Assembly (NCBI GenBank): GCA_964591375.1
Contig: CAZQAU010000006.1
Location: 6,690-70,689, forward strand
DNA: 64,000 bases
DNA from: CAYYYG01 sp964591375
Lineage (GTDB): Bacteria; Patescibacteriota; Microgenomatia; UBA1406; GWC2-37-13
Reading direction: 5' to 3'
The position numbers were made by a program, and so were the translations under genes. Every line of letters begins with the position of its first letter. Position 1 is the stretch's first letter. This document shows, one piece after another, positions 24,995 through 33,206 of this stretch. Under the pieces are notes generated by a model that made no database searches, was not told where the DNA came from, and worked only from the letters and a program-made list of their open reading frames with translations.

Positions 24995-25822
24995 TTATGA
25001 TGTATGATGAATACTTCTTTTTTTCAAAAAGAGCATATAAACGGCACAGATATAAACTACCATAATGGCGAGTCGAGCTACACTAAAATCACGGTCTATT
25101 CCGATAAAGCTTTGAATCAGATGTCCCAAAGGACTATGTTTATCGGGAAGAAATTTAAGAGGAATTTCCATCATATGTTCGAGTTCAATATCAAATTTAT
25201 GTTCAAGCATTTCATTAATGCCGTTTTGAACTAATGATGCCCCCAGAAGAATGATCATATATTCTGTGAATTTAAAAATTTTACCGATAGAGAATTTAAT
25301 ATAAGCAAAAAATGTCATTACTCCTAAAACAGAAGCAGCACCAAAGCCTATAATTAATCCAATAAAGTTTTGCATAAATTTTGCAAATAGAGAGGCGCTT
25401 GCCGTAAACAAAGCAATTTCAAATCCTTCACGTACTACCAAAAAAACGATTGTAAAGAATAACGACAAATCGAATGCATTTTCCTGCAATTTTTGGTGTG
25501 CCTTGATTAAAGTAGCGGCTCTGTGTCCACGGATCGTATTGTGTAACGAGAATACAACATATGCGATAAAAAGTCCTGAAAATATCATTAAATATCCTTC
25601 AAGAATTTCAGCGCGATCTTCAGTAAGGATAGTATGTGCTCTATCACCTAGCAGATATGTACCGATAGCCATAAGGAGAGATACAACTATTCCCAGCGCT
25701 GCTGCTAAACCAATTTCGGTCTCTTTTTTAAGACCCATTTTGCGAGAAATACCCAAGAAAACACCAACTATTAAAAAAGCCTCCAGAAATTCACGAAATG
25801 CAATTACAGCTGTCGTTATCAT
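24995..25822 (-). CDS. FTR1 family iron permease
   Basis: 275 aa with about seven TM helices. Both iron-binding REXXE motifs are present: REFLE at residues 10-14 and REGFE at 131-135. The family imports iron (Fe3+ after oxidation, or Fe2+ in EfeU). The multicopper oxidase or EfeO/EfeB partners are not adjacent; the cupredoxin at 19649 is a distant candidate (inference). The gene is preceded by a leader of about 160 nt with a possible pseudoknot and an intrinsic terminator, so expression is probably set by early termination. Confidence 0.92.
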   Translation of the reverse strand: MITTAVIAFREFLEAFLIVGVFLGISRKMGLKKETEIGLAAALGIVVSLLMAIGTYLLGDRAHTILTEDRAEILEGYLMIFSGLFIAYVVFSLHNTIRGHRAATLIKAHQKLQENAFDLSLFFTIVFLVVREGFEIALFTASASLFAKFMQNFIGLIIGFGAASVLGVMTFFAYIKFSIGKIFKFTEYMIILLGASLVQNGINEMLEHKFDIELEHMMEIPLKFLPDKHSPLGHLIQSFIGIDRDFSVARLAIMVVYICAVYMLFLKKRSIHHTS

Positions 25823-25982
25823 AGGTCTATAGATAATTTATAAATAGAGTGGTTTTCAGCCACAAAAAAACGACCACATGGAATGGTCGTGTATTCGTTA
25901 TGAGAGTGGGTGCAACTCTCAGTGTTTAAATCAGCACCCTTTAGCAAAAAAACATTTTCATAGGTAAAAAAATAGAATCAAC
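25823..25982 (-). promoter_or_regulatory. Structured FTR1 leader: candidate riboswitch or attenuator
   Basis: The RNA would begin near 25982. Hairpin TGAGAGT/ACTCTCA (25921-25915 / 25907-25901) has the loop TGCACCC, and its GCACCC is complementary to GGGTGC at 25939-25934, 12 nt upstream of the stem. This makes a possible loop-to-5'-tail pseudoknot of six mostly G-C pairs. About 10 nt after it comes the terminator hairpin. A weak alternative pairing, GAAT (25894-25897) with ATTC (25881-25884), would compete with the terminator. I cannot match it to a known riboswitch class. Confidence 0.5.
25864..25890 (-). terminator. Intrinsic terminator inside the FTR1 leader
   Basis: On the minus strand ACGACCA (25890-25884) pairs with TGGTCGT (25876-25870), followed by seven U (25870-25864, the first shared with the stem). 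It lies 42 nt before the FTR1 start codon, so it can only act as a conditional terminator of the same transcript. Confidence 0.7.
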
Positions 25983-25988
25983 TATAAT

Positions 25989-26017
25989 ACTATACAGTTT
26001 TGATAGCCTAAAGTCAA
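25989..26017 (-). promoter_or_regulatory. Promoter of the FTR1 leader transcript
   Basis: On the minus strand TTGACT (26017-26012), 17 nt, TATAGT (25994-25989). The gap from the expected start site to the FTR1 ATG is about 160 nt, very long for this genome. Confidence 0.65.
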
Positions 26018-26039
26018 AGTTTTTTTATATTAGTTTGAG

Positions 26040-26045
26040 TACAAT
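26040..26045 (+). promoter_or_regulatory. -10 box of the FecR-domain gene (leaderless)
   Basis: TACAAT ends 6 nt before ATG 26052. No clear -35 is seen. Confidence 0.5.
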
Positions 26046-26051
26046 AAGTGC

Positions 26052-26699
26052 ATGGTAGGAAACATTCTTATATTTATAGTCGCTTTTATTCTCGGGATCG
26101 GATCTCAACTGTATGTGCAGCGTACATTAACGAAGCAGTCGGAAGTAGTAACTACTACAAAAAAAACTGTTCCAGCTATTGCTTTAAAGAATGCTCCAGA
26201 AAACGCACTGAAAGGGGATTTGTCTGCAAGTTCTGGTACTATTTTGTTTCAAGATAGGATAGCCACCAAGCCTGCCACATTACTATCTCCTGTTCAAATA
26301 CAGCAAGGAGAAACTTTGGAAACAACAGCCGATAGTAAAGCAACTGTTAAATTCGGTACTATTTTAACAACTGAATTAAATTCACAAACGAAATTAAACT
26401 ATGTGCAAACTCTTCCTGAAAATATAGTAATCAATCAGTTAACTGGTAAAGCGACGTATATTACAGCGACTTCTTCCCCAGTTTCTATACGAAGCTTACA
26501 TACCGTGATTAAAATAGAGTCGGAGTCAGTAATGACGATTGAGACTGATGACGGACTCATTGATATAGAGGTTACAAAAGGATCTATTATAGTTGGATAT
26601 AATGATCTAGAGAATATTAGCACTATTGTGAAGGTAAAAGAAGGTTATGTTTTCAGATACGACGATGGTTTGCGTGCTGGTGAAATAACAGAGATTTAG
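26052..26699 (+). CDS. Membrane-anchored FecR-domain protein
   Basis: 215 aa. TM at about residues 3-20, a short linker, then a FecR-like beta domain: GTILFQDRIATKPATLLSPV, IQQGETLETTADSKATVKF and a C-terminal repeat GLIDIEVTKGSIIV, KVKEGYVFRYDDG. FecR domains occur in anti-sigma factors and in extracellular adhesins; no sigma factor gene is nearby, so the latter is more likely. It is divergent from the FTR1 gene and shares its intergenic region. Its end overlaps the convergent GH18 gene by 4 nt. Confidence 0.8.
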   Translation: MVGNILIFIVAFILGIGSQLYVQRTLTKQSEVVTTTKKTVPAIALKNAPENALKGDLSASSGTILFQDRIATKPATLLSPVQIQQGETLETTADSKATVKFGTILTTELNSQTKLNYVQTLPENIVINQLTGKATYITATSSPVSIRSLHTVIKIESESVMTIETDDGLIDIEVTKGSIIVGYNDLENISTIVKVKEGYVFRYDDGLRAGEITEI

Positions 26700-27856
26700 T
26701 AATCTAACAGTGGTTCAAGAATAGTTTTTCCTTCGTAACCAAGCGCCCATAAAGCAACACCACCTAAATGATTGCGTTGAGCAAATTTAAGTTTTTGTTC
26801 CATCGAATTACGATCAGGATAAAAAATTTGATGATACGTACCAGTCGCTTCATCTTTATAAATGAGATATGATTCCTGAGCTATCTTATCTAACTGTATT
26901 TTACAGTTAGAACAATCTTTGAGAAGTTCTTCAACACGTGCATTACTTGCTGTAATGCCACTGCCTGGTATGGTTGCCGAACGGGGAGTATCATCAATTG
27001 TTTCCCATTCATATCCATAGAGTGGCACACCTAAAATTATTTTGTCGCTGGGTATTATTTTAATAGCTTCATCTATCGCTTGCTCATTATCGAATTCTGA
27101 AATAATACCGCCACCAGATAATGGTGAGACAGGGCCAGTTACCTCAGATCCCTGATAATGGTAGTCGTAGGTCATAAATACCACTGTATCTACATACGGT
27201 TCGATTTCTTTAACATTAATTAAATATGGTTTAATCAGCGCGGTAGGACTAACATCAATAGTGAGTGATCCTAACTCTTCCCGCTTCATCTCTTGTCGTA
27301 TAGTTTTTATAAACAATGAAAAGTTTGTGCGAGCTTCTTCTGATGCTTCCTGAAAACTTTCTATATCTATATTAAGATCAGTGAATCCATACTTATTCAT
27401 AATAGGTTTTACATCAGTTACTAAATTTCTTCCATGCCTCTCAGGATTTTCGAGTAACTGTGCAATTGATTCTTCATTAGCATTAAAAACGAGTAATGAT
27501 AGTTTAATTTTTTCATTTTTTGCTTTATTCAGAAATTCATTAACTGCTCCCGAGCGAAGATTGGTCCAACCAGGTTCTTCTTCCTGTTCGTTGACCAGTT
27601 TCATAATTGTTCCGTCAGGATTAATGGTTAACCCAAAATAGGTGAGTGTAGTAATATATCCCGAATAATTATTTTGAGCTTTTCCTAAAAGCCAGTATGG
27701 CAAAAAACCGATTTTTTGTTTAACTCTAATACTTTCGTTAAGAGTCGCGCTCGTATTACTGAGAAGATTAAATAAGGAGGGATTGTAATGGAGAAGAGTG
27801 AATGTGGTACCAATTCCCAATAAAATACCCAGTATGATTATGAATAATTTCTGCAT
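26696..27856 (-). CDS. Glycoside hydrolase family 18 protein (YaaH/chitinase-like)
   Basis: 386 aa. N-terminal TM/signal at about residues 3-22, then a GH18 TIM barrel. The catalytic motif DxxDxDxE appears as FTDLNIDIE with E166 as the acid/base (the first Asp position is shifted, giving DLNIDIE). MTYDYHYQGSEVTGPVSPL and GVPLYGYEW are conserved barrel strands. Related proteins cleave peptidoglycan or chitin-like glycans. TACAAT (27869-27864) lies 7 nt before the ATG. It is separate from the carotenoid operon 27 nt upstream. Confidence 0.88.
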   Translation of the reverse strand: MQKLFIIILGILLGIGTTFTLLHYNPSLFNLLSNTSATLNESIRVKQKIGFLPYWLLGKAQNNYSGYITTLTYFGLTINPDGTIMKLVNEQEEEPGWTNLRSGAVNEFLNKAKNEKIKLSLLVFNANEESIAQLLENPERHGRNLVTDVKPIMNKYGFTDLNIDIESFQEASEEARTNFSLFIKTIRQEMKREELGSLTIDVSPTALIKPYLINVKEIEPYVDTVVFMTYDYHYQGSEVTGPVSPLSGGGIISEFDNEQAIDEAIKIIPSDKIILGVPLYGYEWETIDDTPRSATIPGSGITASNARVEELLKDCSNCKIQLDKIAQESYLIYKDEATGTYHQIFYPDRNSMEQKLKFAQRNHLGGVALWALGYEGKTILEPLLDY

Positions 27857-27882
27857 ATATTAAATTGTACCATTCTGTGTAA

Positions 27883-28563
27883 TCAGGAAGCCTTAATTGC
27901 TGATTGTGCCTCATATAGCAAAACCGTCAGTAAAAGGAGTGCACTACCAAATACAAAATCCTCAATTGGTATAGTAAGAAGATTAATATTTGTTTTTAAT
28001 GATACGTTATATATAACAATCGGTCTTGCAGTCAGATACCAATTAAAAATAATAGTTAAAATATTTACTATTGCTAAAAATAACTGTGTTTTCTTTGTAA
28101 ATATGATTCCAGTACCCAAAAGTTTTTCCAGCAATAAAACTGCCGCCAGTAAAAACATCATTACCGCAGTATATAGAAGATGTATTAAAAAAAATATTAG
28201 TCCTAAGACAGTAATACCAAAGATAATGTAGGAAAGCAGATGATTGTCATTTTTTTTACTAATATTCAATTCCTGTGGAATATTTTCCCAGACAAGAAGG
28301 CAGGCAAAGGGAATCGAAAAAAAGAAAAAGATTTCCTCAATAGGTAATTTGTATACATGTAATCCAGTTATAAAACGGGGATTAAAATTCCAGAAATTCC
28401 CAGTTGAAAAAGTATCGATTATGATGAAAACTGCTGCTGCAATTGAGATCGCCACTAAACCTTTTTTTATTTTAAAAAAGGTGAAACCAAATAGTTGAAA
28501 ATATGCAATCAGAAATGTCGGGACGAAAATAATAAAATTAAAGATTAAATATTCCCATTTCAT
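27883..28563 (-). CDS. crtYcd: Lycopene cyclase, fused CrtYc/CrtYd type
   Basis: 226 aa with about seven TM helices. The duplicated lycopene-cyclase domain is visible: repeat 1 has FWNFNPRFITGLHVYKLPIE then EIFFFF and CLLVWE; repeat 2 has VIYNVSL, then LLTIPIEDFVFGSALLL and LLYE. This is the heterodimeric bacterial type in one chain, as in archaea and fungi. It would cyclise the ends of lycopene, giving beta- (or possibly epsilon-) rings. It is the last gene of the TetR-crtI-crtB operon, 6 nt after crtB. Confidence 0.87.
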   Translation of the reverse strand: MKWEYLIFNFIIFVPTFLIAYFQLFGFTFFKIKKGLVAISIAAAVFIIIDTFSTGNFWNFNPRFITGLHVYKLPIEEIFFFFSIPFACLLVWENIPQELNISKKNDNHLLSYIIFGITVLGLIFFLIHLLYTAVMMFLLAAVLLLEKLLGTGIIFTKKTQLFLAIVNILTIIFNWYLTARPIVIYNVSLKTNINLLTIPIEDFVFGSALLLLTVLLYEAQSAIKAS

Positions 28564-28569
28564 AATTGA

Positions 28570-29409
28570 TTATTTATAAATAGAAGACAAATAATTAATG
28601 AGTATTGATGTGAATATATTTATTTTTGATGGTTTTACTTTTTTTTCGAAAATAACACTTGGTTTATCGTAAATTTTTTTAGTTGTATTAATATATAAAT
28701 CGGTTGAAATTTGTATTGGCAACCGGAGTGGTTTTGGGATAAAATGAAAGCCTTTTTTGGCTTCGTCCAGCAATTGAAAAATTCTTTCACACTGGTACTG
28801 TATTAATGAGTTAAATTGTCGAGTTTTTTTTTCTGCAATATCAAATGTGATTGTATTGGGTATATTAAAAGATTGTAATTCATCCTGAGGTATATAAACT
28901 CTGCCAAGACGACTGTCTTCCTCAATATCTCGGAGTATGTTTACGAGTTGCATAGCACGACCTAGTATACGTGCGCTAGGGTATGATTTTTTTGGTAAAT
29001 CCATAACATGTGCCATTAATAATCCAATAACTTCTGCAACTCCATATACAAACTTTAAAAGTTCTTCATAGCTTTTATAATTTTTTTTTGTAGCATCAGT
29101 TCTTTGAGCCACAAAAAAGTCATTAATTAATGAGTATGGAATGTTTTTTCTTTGAGCAAGATCAGCAAATGTTTCAATAAAAATAGAATCTACTTTTTTT
29201 CCCTCGAAGGCTTTTTTTGCGCGAAGACGGTATTCTTCAAATTCTTTTATTTTAGGAGGATTACTATCTATGAGATCGTCTGCAATGCGCACGAAACTAT
29301 AAAGTATAAATACGTCTTCACGAATTTTTTTTGGAAATAAAAGAGAAGCACTGTAAAAAGTTTTACTTGCATTTTTAGTAATTTCGGCAAATATTTTATT
29401 ATTTTCCAT
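28570..29409 (-). CDS. crtB: Phytoene/squalene synthase family, CrtB-like
   Basis: 279 aa. Two Asp-rich motifs: RIADDLID at about residues 41-48 and NILRDIEEDSRLGRVY at about 160-175, which bind prenyl diphosphates through Mg2+. It should condense two geranylgeranyl diphosphates to phytoene; the adjacent desaturase supports phytoene over squalene. The start overlaps the end of crtI by 11 nt. No GGPP synthase is present in the window. Confidence 0.9.
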   Translation of the reverse strand: MENNKIFAEITKNASKTFYSASLLFPKKIREDVFILYSFVRIADDLIDSNPPKIKEFEEYRLRAKKAFEGKKVDSIFIETFADLAQRKNIPYSLINDFFVAQRTDATKKNYKSYEELLKFVYGVAEVIGLLMAHVMDLPKKSYPSARILGRAMQLVNILRDIEEDSRLGRVYIPQDELQSFNIPNTITFDIAEKKTRQFNSLIQYQCERIFQLLDEAKKGFHFIPKPLRLPIQISTDLYINTTKKIYDKPSVIFEKKVKPSKINIFTSILINYLSSIYK

Positions 29410-30868
29410 GGGTGATCATTGAGTGAACTATTTGTGCGGAAATAAGACATGTAGGTACACCTATTCCGGGATTGGTATATTGACCAACATAATATAAATT
29501 TTTGACTTTTTTACTCTTATTGTTTGGGCGAAAAAAAGCTGTCTGTGTCAGAGTGTGGGCAAGTCCAAAAGCACTACCAGATTGGGTATTATAATCAGCA
29601 TTAAAATCTCTTTGGGAATAGATTTTTTTAACTACTATTTTGTCGGAAATTATTTGTCCGGTTAATTTTTCAAAATGTTGAATAATCTGTTGAGAAAATT
29701 TTTCTCTTATTTCATCATTATCCGTTAAATGAGCGGATACCGGCACGAGAAAAATCAAACTTTCTCCACCTTCAGGTGCTACACTGGGATCTGATTTTGA
29801 GGGAACATGAATATAATATGAGGGCGATTCAGGCCATTGTGAATTCGCAAATACCGTATCAAAATGTTGTTCCCAGGATGGATCAAAATATAATGTATGA
29901 TGTTCCACATTTTTTATTTTTTCTTTTAATCCCAAGAAAATAAGGAAAGCAGAGGGCGCGTATGTTTTTTTATTCCAATAATTTTGATTATATGTTTGAT
30001 CTTTTTGTGTAAGCAGCCGGGTTTCCGTAAATGCATAATCCGCGTTGGAAATTACGATATCTGCATGATACTGTTCTTTATCGGTAATAACTAAATCGGC
30101 AACCTTGTTTACTACGTCAACTGATTGTACAGATTCATTGGTTTTAATAATTACATCGTGTTCCGCGCAAAGAGTTTTTAGACTCTCGACTACTTTATAC
30201 ATTCCACCCATTGGGTACCATATGTGAAGGTTAAAGTCAGTGTGTGCGATAAGGCGATAAAAGGCTGGCATATTATATGGCGAACCACCAAGGAATACCG
30301 TTGTAAACTCAAGAATCTTTTGTAATCGTTTGTCTTTAAATCGTTTTTCGATGAAACTGTGATAACTCTCAAATAGATTCATTGATGGTAAATATTTAAT
30401 GACTTTAAGAAGTTTATAATCCAGCATATTTTTATAATCAAGCTGAACAAGTTCATTCATAGAGAGGTTATATACTTTCTCACTGTCTTTTAGAAATTTT
30501 TCTAATTCTTTACCTGCTCCTGCTTCAATACTTTCAAAAAGATCAATGTTATTTTTTAAAACATCTGAAACTTCATAGGAAGTATCAGGTGAAAAAAACA
30601 CTTTATAACTAGGAGATAGTTTCTTTAAGGTAAAATAATCACATGGTTTTTTATCAAACTGTGCATAAAATTTTTCAAATGCATCAGGCATCATATACCA
30701 TGAAGGACCTATATCAAAGGCAAACTCTTTTTCCTTATAAACGCGTGCCCGACCCCCCACCTGATTGTTTTTTTCAATTACTGTTACATCGTGGCCAGAT
30801 TTTCCCAGGAGAGCTGCTGTAGCTAATCCACCGATTCCTCCTCCAATGATAATGATTTTCTTTTTCAT
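29399..30868 (-). CDS. crtI: Phytoene desaturase, CrtI type
   Basis: 489 aa FAD enzyme. N-terminal dinucleotide fold IIIIGGGIGGLATAALLGKSG with VIEKNNQVGGRARV, the DIGPSWYMMPD substrate region, and the C-terminal motif YYVGQYTNPGIGVPTCLIS. It would convert phytoene to lycopene. It begins 1 nt after the TetR gene and overlaps crtB, so all are co-transcribed from the TetR promoter. The length is normal for CrtI and all FAD residues look intact. Confidence 0.93.
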   Translation of the reverse strand: MKKKIIIIGGGIGGLATAALLGKSGHDVTVIEKNNQVGGRARVYKEKEFAFDIGPSWYMMPDAFEKFYAQFDKKPCDYFTLKKLSPSYKVFFSPDTSYEVSDVLKNNIDLFESIEAGAGKELEKFLKDSEKVYNLSMNELVQLDYKNMLDYKLLKVIKYLPSMNLFESYHSFIEKRFKDKRLQKILEFTTVFLGGSPYNMPAFYRLIAHTDFNLHIWYPMGGMYKVVESLKTLCAEHDVIIKTNESVQSVDVVNKVADLVITDKEQYHADIVISNADYAFTETRLLTQKDQTYNQNYWNKKTYAPSAFLIFLGLKEKIKNVEHHTLYFDPSWEQHFDTVFANSQWPESPSYYIHVPSKSDPSVAPEGGESLIFLVPVSAHLTDNDEIREKFSQQIIQHFEKLTGQIISDKIVVKKIYSQRDFNADYNTQSGSAFGLAHTLTQTAFFRPNNKSKKVKNLYYVGQYTNPGIGVPTCLISAQIVHSMITHGK

Positions 30869-30869
30869 A

Positions 30870-31430
30870 TTATTTTTTTATGGCACGCCATAAGAATTTA
30901 TGAATTGTGTTAATGAGGTCGATTTTTTCTTTATCTGTAGGTATTTCCGGATAGTATTCCAGCAAAAATCCATTAATCGCATGGGTAATAACTTTTGCTG
31001 ATTCCTTAATATCTGTTGATTCTATCTCCTTTTTATTTATCCCATATGTAAGAACTTCTTCAATATGCAAATATCCTTTATCCGGTACAAAACCGGTGGG
31101 TATTTTTTTAAACCTTTTACGATATGCCAGATAGAATTTTAAGACTGCGACGATTTCTTCTGCATGATTGAGTTGAAACTCGATTCGCTGCTTTAACATA
31201 GAGGATGTATTGTGAACAGGAGATAGTTTTGCCCGCTCTATTCCCAAATTAGTATTTATATAATCGAACATGCTTGTAAGAAGAGTATCTTTATCTTTAA
31301 AATAATAATAAAGTACAGAAGGTGCAATTTTTACTTTTTGGGCAAGAGTACGCATACTAAGACGACCATATCCTTCACGGGCAAAAAGTTTTGTAGCTTC
31401 TTTAAGAATAATATCAGGTGTTTCTTCCAT
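30870..31430 (-). CDS. TetR family repressor of the carotenoid operon
   Basis: 186 aa. Helix-turn-helix at about residues 8-50: EATKLFAREGYGRLSMRTLAQK, IAPSVLYYYFKDKDTLL, the standard TetR_N pattern. The C-terminal ligand domain is not assignable. It is the first gene of the operon and lies next to two operator-like palindromes that cover its own promoter and start codon, so autorepression of the whole operon is likely. The inducer is unknown; a lipid or carotenoid precursor would be plausible (inference). Confidence 0.9.
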   Translation of the reverse strand: MEETPDIILKEATKLFAREGYGRLSMRTLAQKVKIAPSVLYYYFKDKDTLLTSMFDYINTNLGIERAKLSPVHNTSSMLKQRIEFQLNHAEEIVAVLKFYLAYRKRFKKIPTGFVPDKGYLHIEEVLTYGINKKEIESTDIKESAKVITHAINGFLLEYYPEIPTDKEKIDLINTIHKFLWRAIKK

Positions 31431-31476
31431 AGAACGTATGTTCTATATTATAGAACGTGTGTTCTATTTTTGTCAA
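31429..31476 (-). promoter_or_regulatory. Carotenoid operon promoter with two tandem TetR operators
   Basis: On the minus strand TTGACA (31476-31471), 18 nt, TATAAT (31452-31447), a near-consensus promoter. Two palindromes ATAGAAC-N4-GTTCTAT lie at 31450-31467 (in the spacer) and 31429-31446 (between -10 and ATG, including the A of the start codon). They are identical in their arms and spaced exactly 21 bp, two helical turns, so two repressor dimers would sit on the same face. Confidence 0.8.
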
Positions 31477-31512
31477 AGAGAATTCAGGTGCGGTATTTAA
31501 AAAAAAGAAAAT

Positions 31513-31764
31513 TTAAAAAGGAATGTCCCCAGATTGTGTGTCGGGCTTTTTAGAATCCGTTTCAAGTTCGTTAAACTCTTCTTTAATCTTGACGAATTCA
31601 TTTTCTACATTCTTTAACCTATCTCTACATTTTTTGATGAGGTCTTTTCCACGGCGCAATTTAGTAAGCCCCACATCTAAATCAACCTCTTCTTCCTGAA
31701 ACCAACGATTAATTTCTTCAAGTTCTTCGATAGACTTTTTAAAGTCAAAATCTTGATTGCTCAT
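31513..31764 (-). CDS. xseB: Exodeoxyribonuclease VII small subunit
   Basis: 83 aa. A pair of helices with the family pattern FKKSIEELEEINRWFQEEEV, then DLDVGLTKLRRGKDLIKKCRDRL, then an acidic tail ending DTQSGDIPF. It binds the large subunit to make the ssDNA exonuclease. It starts within the last bases of xseA (4-nt ATGA overlap), so the subunits are co-translated. Confidence 0.9.
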   Translation of the reverse strand: MSNQDFDFKKSIEELEEINRWFQEEEVDLDVGLTKLRRGKDLIKKCRDRLKNVENEFVKIKEEFNELETDSKKPDTQSGDIPF

Positions 31765-33152
31765 AGGGTTTTATCAACGGTAGCTATAATTTCACCTGTG
31801 TGTAATTTTATCGTAACAGTATCAGTAATTGCAACCATATCAACAGATTTGATAACTTTTCTGTTTTTATCGAAGGCAATGCTATAACCTTGTTTTAGTT
31901 TTAAATCGGGATCTGAAGCAGAAAGAGTTCTTTCATGTATATCAATATATTTATTAAGTGATTTGTACCAGCGTGAAGAAAAATCAAACAGATATTTTTC
32001 ATATTCATCAATTCTTTTTTTAGAATCAATCCATTTATTGGTGAATTGATTAAAGTTATACGTAAATCGATCGGTAATATATTTGAAATCCCGCAATATT
32101 TTTTGAAAAGATGCAGAAAGAGATCTATCAATGGAAACTATTTTATCTGACTCTCGTTCAAGTGTTCGTTTAAATCCAAAGATTATATTTTGTTGAATAT
32201 TTTCCAGACGATTGGTTAGATCATTGCAAATTTTCCTGAAAATCGCTGATATTGATATGTCAATTTCATCTACTTTTATGAGTGCCTGGTTCCAATGTTC
32301 AGAAAGAATTTTTCCGGCATCGGTTGGGGTTGAAGCACGTAGATCGGCAACCAGATCGGCAATAGTTACATCGTTCTCATGTCCTACTGCTGAGATTATA
32401 GGGATTCTTGATGAATATATTGCTTTCGCAACAGGTTCAGAATTAAAAGATTGAAGGCTTTCGAGGCTTCCACCACCGCGTGTTAACACCAAAACTTCGA
32501 CATCCGCTGCATTTTCATTAAACCACCGGAGAGCATTCACAATAGAGTCAACTGATTTAACCCCTTCAACACGTACATCATAAAAGTAAATTTTGATACC
32601 AAAGTTACCCAAATGAGTCAGGAAATCTTTTTTAGCATCTGCCATATCTGAAGTTACTAGTCCCAAAGACTGTACATATTGAGGAACTGATCGTTTACGG
32701 GCCGTATCAAAATAGCCTTCCAATTGAAGCTTTCTTTTTAATTGTTCAAACGCTTGTTTAAGGGCGCCTTCTCCGACTGGTGTGATATAGTTAGCCATTA
32801 AAGAAAACCTGCCAGTGGGTTTGTAGATATTAGCGGCGCCGACTATTTTTACTTCTAAACCTTCTTTAAGAGTAATACCAAAACTGTTAAGTTTAGCTCG
32901 CCATACTATACAACTTAAAGCCGCTTTTTCTTTTTTATCAGATAAGGTAAAGTATACTGCTGTTCCACGTTCGGTAACCTGACTGATTTCTCCCTGTACA
33001 ATACATTCGATGGGTTTAACTATATTGTTAATATGATCTATGAATTCTGATACAGAGTAAATTTTTTCTATGTCTTTTTTTGGAAGAGGTTTTGATTTGG
33101 CTATTCTTGGAGTGGTATCTATAAAACTTGCAAAACTTAATTGATCAGCCAT
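31761..33152 (-). CDS. xseA: Exodeoxyribonuclease VII large subunit
   Basis: 463 aa. N-terminal OB fold (about residues 30-125: YSVSEFIDHINNIV, VQGEISQVTERGTAVYFTLSD), then the catalytic domain with GLVTSDMADAKKDFLTHL, VLTRGGGSLESLQSFN and SAVGHENDVTIADLVADLRASTP, then a coiled-coil region (about 290-420). Degrades single-stranded DNA in both directions with XseB. A short extra N-terminus (about 28 residues) precedes the OB fold. TATAAT (33164-33159) lies 6 nt before the ATG, consistent with a leaderless message. Confidence 0.93.
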   Translation of the reverse strand: MADQLSFASFIDTTPRIAKSKPLPKKDIEKIYSVSEFIDHINNIVKPIECIVQGEISQVTERGTAVYFTLSDKKEKAALSCIVWRAKLNSFGITLKEGLEVKIVGAANIYKPTGRFSLMANYITPVGEGALKQAFEQLKRKLQLEGYFDTARKRSVPQYVQSLGLVTSDMADAKKDFLTHLGNFGIKIYFYDVRVEGVKSVDSIVNALRWFNENAADVEVLVLTRGGGSLESLQSFNSEPVAKAIYSSRIPIISAVGHENDVTIADLVADLRASTPTDAGKILSEHWNQALIKVDEIDISISAIFRKICNDLTNRLENIQQNIIFGFKRTLERESDKIVSIDRSLSASFQKILRDFKYITDRFTYNFNQFTNKWIDSKKRIDEYEKYLFDFSSRWYKSLNKYIDIHERTLSASDPDLKLKQGYSIAFDKNRKVIKSVDMVAITDTVTIKLHTGEIIATVDKTL

Positions 33153-33179
33153 TTTTTTATTATACAGAAATACTTTTAT

Positions 33180-33194
33180 ATTGGCTAAGCCAAT
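33180..33194. promoter_or_regulatory. Palindrome ATTGGCT-A-AGCCAAT between divergent genes
   Basis: A perfect 7-bp inverted repeat with 1-bp centre lies between xseA (ATG 33152) and the gene at 33207. It overlaps a TATATT (33177-33182) on the plus strand and the expected -35 region of xseA on the minus strand. It may be an operator for either gene; the regulator is unknown. Confidence 0.4.
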
Positions 33195-33206
33195 AAGCTA
33201 AAGTTA

